Shown piece after piece: positions 62,772 to 64,000 of a DNA stretch of 64,000 nt. The notes under the pieces were generated by a model. That model saw nothing but the letters and a program-made list of their open reading frames with translations, ran no database searches and was not told the origin of the DNA. The position numbers were made by a program, and so were the translations under genes. This DNA is from Agromyces ramosus (lineage in GTDB: Bacteria > Actinomycetota > Actinomycetes > Actinomycetales > Microbacteriaceae). The stretch's first letter is position 1, and each line of letters starts with the position of its first letter. The stretch lies in contig NZ_SGWY01000004.1 in NCBI RefSeq assembly GCF_004216665.1, positions 1 to 64,000 of the forward strand, in the 5' to 3' direction.

Positions 62772-62827
62772 GCGGATGCCGCGAGCCCCCGTTCGCCTGA
62801 GCGGGCCGCTACCGTCGCGGCATCCGC
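62772..62827. repeat. CGGATGCC inverted pair in a divergent gap
   Basis: GCGGATGCCGCGA (62772-62784) and TCGCGGCATCCGC (62815-62827) are perfect 13-nt inverted copies separated by 30 nt, between the divergent starts at 62749 and 62929. Because the genes diverge, this cannot be a simple terminator. Confidence 0.6.
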
Positions 62828-62928
62828 TGGCGTTACAGTGTGCCGAGATCAGCGCCGATCCACCGGGGATGTCGGGCCGCTCGCGGCACGTCATCTTCCG
62901 TTCAACCCGAGCGAACGAGGCTTCCGCC

Positions 62929-64000
62929 ATGACCCTTCCCCCCGAGCCCCCGGCTGACGCGCCGCGCAACTTCCCGCCGTCGCACCTCACGCCCGCCGAC
63001 GGCGCCGCTGCCACCATCGGCGTGGCGCCCGAGCAGGTCGAGGCGGTCTCGGAGGCGGGAGCCCGCAGGGGCCGGATCCTCGCGTGGGGCCTCTGGGACT
63101 GGGGCTCGGCGGCCTTCAACGCCGTCGTCACGACCTTCGTGTTCACGGTGTACCTGACGAGCGAGTCGTTCGGGCCGACCGGCACGGTCGAGGCGCAGCT
63201 GGGCTGGGCGCTGGCGATCGCGGGGCTCCTCATCGCGGTGCTCGCGCCGATCACGGGCCAGCGCTCCGACACGAGCGGGCGGCGCAAGCTCTGGCTCGCG
63301 GTGAACACCTACATCGTCGTGGCCCTCACCCTCGCGATGTTCTTCGTGCTGCCGGCGCCCGAGTACCTGCTGCTCGGCCTGTTCCTCGTGGCTGCGGGCA
63401 ACGTGTTCTTCGAGTTCGCCGGCGTGAACTACAACGCGATGCTCGTGCAGGTGTCGACGCCGCGCTCGATCGGCAAGGTGTCGGGCTTCGGCTGGGGCAT
63501 GGGCTACGTGGGCGGCATCGTGCTGCTGCTCATCGTGTACTTCGGCTTCATCCAGCCCGAGGTCGGCCTGTTCGGCGTGACGGGCGACGAAGGCCTCGAC
63601 GTGCGCGTCACCATGGTCGTCTCGGCGATCTGGTTCGGCCTGTTCGCGCTGCCCGTGCTGCTGGCGGTGCCCGAGTACCGCAACCCCGCCGCGATCGACC
63701 GCGGCAAGGTCGGCTTCTTCGCCTCCTACGCGCGGCTCGGCCGCGACATCGCCCGGCTCTGGAAGGAGCAGCGCGACACGGTGTGGTTCCTGCTCGCGAG
63801 CGCCGTGTTCCGCGACGGGCTCGCGGGGGTCTTCACCTTCGGCGGCGTGCTCGCGGCATCCGTGTTCGGGTTCTCGGCCGGCGAGGTCATCATCTTCGCC
63901 ATCGCCGCGAACGTCGTGGCGGGCATCTCGACGATCGCGGTCGGCGCGCTCGACGACCGGCTCGGGGCGAAGCCGGTGATCATCACCGCCCTCGTCGGGC
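62929..64000 (+). CDS. UMF1-family MFS transporter, cut off by the window end
   Basis: The first 357 residues are visible, with no stop before the window ends. After a 50-residue Pro/Ala-rich cytosolic N-terminus the first helix reads WGLWDWGSAAFNAVVTTFVF, typical of the UMF1/Atg22-like MFS branch, followed by nine or so helices. TGQRSDTSGRRK is the MFS loop 2-3 motif. Its substrate is unknown; Atg22 effluxes amino acids. The ATG at 62929 has a weak GAGG site. Confidence 0.85.
   Translation, partial: MTLPPEPPADAPRNFPPSHLTPADGAAATIGVAPEQVEAVSEAGARRGRILAWGLWDWGSAAFNAVVTTFVFTVYLTSESFGPTGTVEAQLGWALAIAGLLIAVLAPITGQRSDTSGRRKLWLAVNTYIVVALTLAMFFVLPAPEYLLLGLFLVAAGNVFFEFAGVNYNAMLVQVSTPRSIGKVSGFGWGMGYVGGIVLLLIVYFGFIQPEVGLFGVTGDEGLDVRVTMVVSAIWFGLFALPVLLAVPEYRNPAAIDRGKVGFFASYARLGRDIARLWKEQRDTVWFLLASAVFRDGLAGVFTFGGVLAASVFGFSAGEVIIFAIAANVVAGISTIAVGALDDRLGAKPVIITALVG

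Overview
The window is chromosomal DNA from a high-GC actinobacterium, most likely Microbacteriaceae (Agromyces- or Microbacterium-like; inferred from protein style and gene neighbourhoods, not from a marker gene). Genes are densely packed with many 1-20 nt overlaps. At least a dozen genes have a TAnnnT box 6-7 nt before the start codon, the layout of leaderless transcripts. The word CGGATGCC / GGCATCCG is strikingly common on both strands, and in several intergenic gaps it occurs as an inverted pair. I see no rRNA, tRNA, CRISPR array, insertion sequence or prophage.

Region 1 (1-17.5 kb) holds housekeeping and accessory metabolism: a small membrane protein, a PIG-L deacetylase, two-component genes, a SulP transporter, a D-lactate/glycolate-type dehydrogenase, a UBP zinc-finger protein, a SHOCT protein, and a GH97 glycosidase next to a DeoR regulator and an EXPERA membrane protein. 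It also has an ArsR-SRPBCC-RibD/DHFR-like operon and an MFS transporter.

Region 2 (17.6-30.1 kb) starts with an ABC exporter. It then has a cell-surface pair: a Gly/Val/Pro-rich secreted protein followed by a five-repeat chaplin-like protein with a C-terminal LASTG (LAxTG, class E sortase) signal. A threonine aldolase-type PLP enzyme, flavodoxin, nitroreductase, UPF0303 protein, Zn alcohol dehydrogenase, secreted protein, carboxylesterase and MFS transporter follow.

Region 3 (30.1-45.2 kb) has clpB under a HAIR operator, YceI, an F420-type nitroreductase, and a minus-strand operon DUF6325 - SHOCT - type III PKS - methyltransferase - FAD monooxygenase. Next come a four-gene membrane transport operon (YfeO-like ClC, SulP, GAP, AI-2E family), a second SHOCT protein, a polytopic membrane protein, and clpS-DUF2017.

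Region 4 (45.3-51.8 kb) is a compact c-di-GMP locus. An RsbQ-like alpha/beta hydrolase is translationally coupled to a PAS-GAF-GGDEF diguanylate cyclase, followed by two paralogous ~100-aa proteins and an 88-aa protein, with a convergent EAL-domain gene. I regard this as the best candidate for an undescribed sensory system. An RsmC-like methyltransferase and a secreted lysozyme-like protein follow.

Region 5 (51.8-64 kb) contains the dnaK-grpE-dnaJ-hspR operon with two upstream HAIR operators. HspR probably controls both this operon and clpB 20 kb away. Then come an M1 peptidase, a DHA2-type MFS exporter, an 88-aa protein, a frameshifted TOPRIM-like gene, and a RIO-kinase gene preceded by a 20-codon ORF and mutually exclusive hairpins that suggest translational attenuation. 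An EEP-family phosphohydrolase, a DUF2255-like protein and a truncated UMF1-type MFS transporter end the window.
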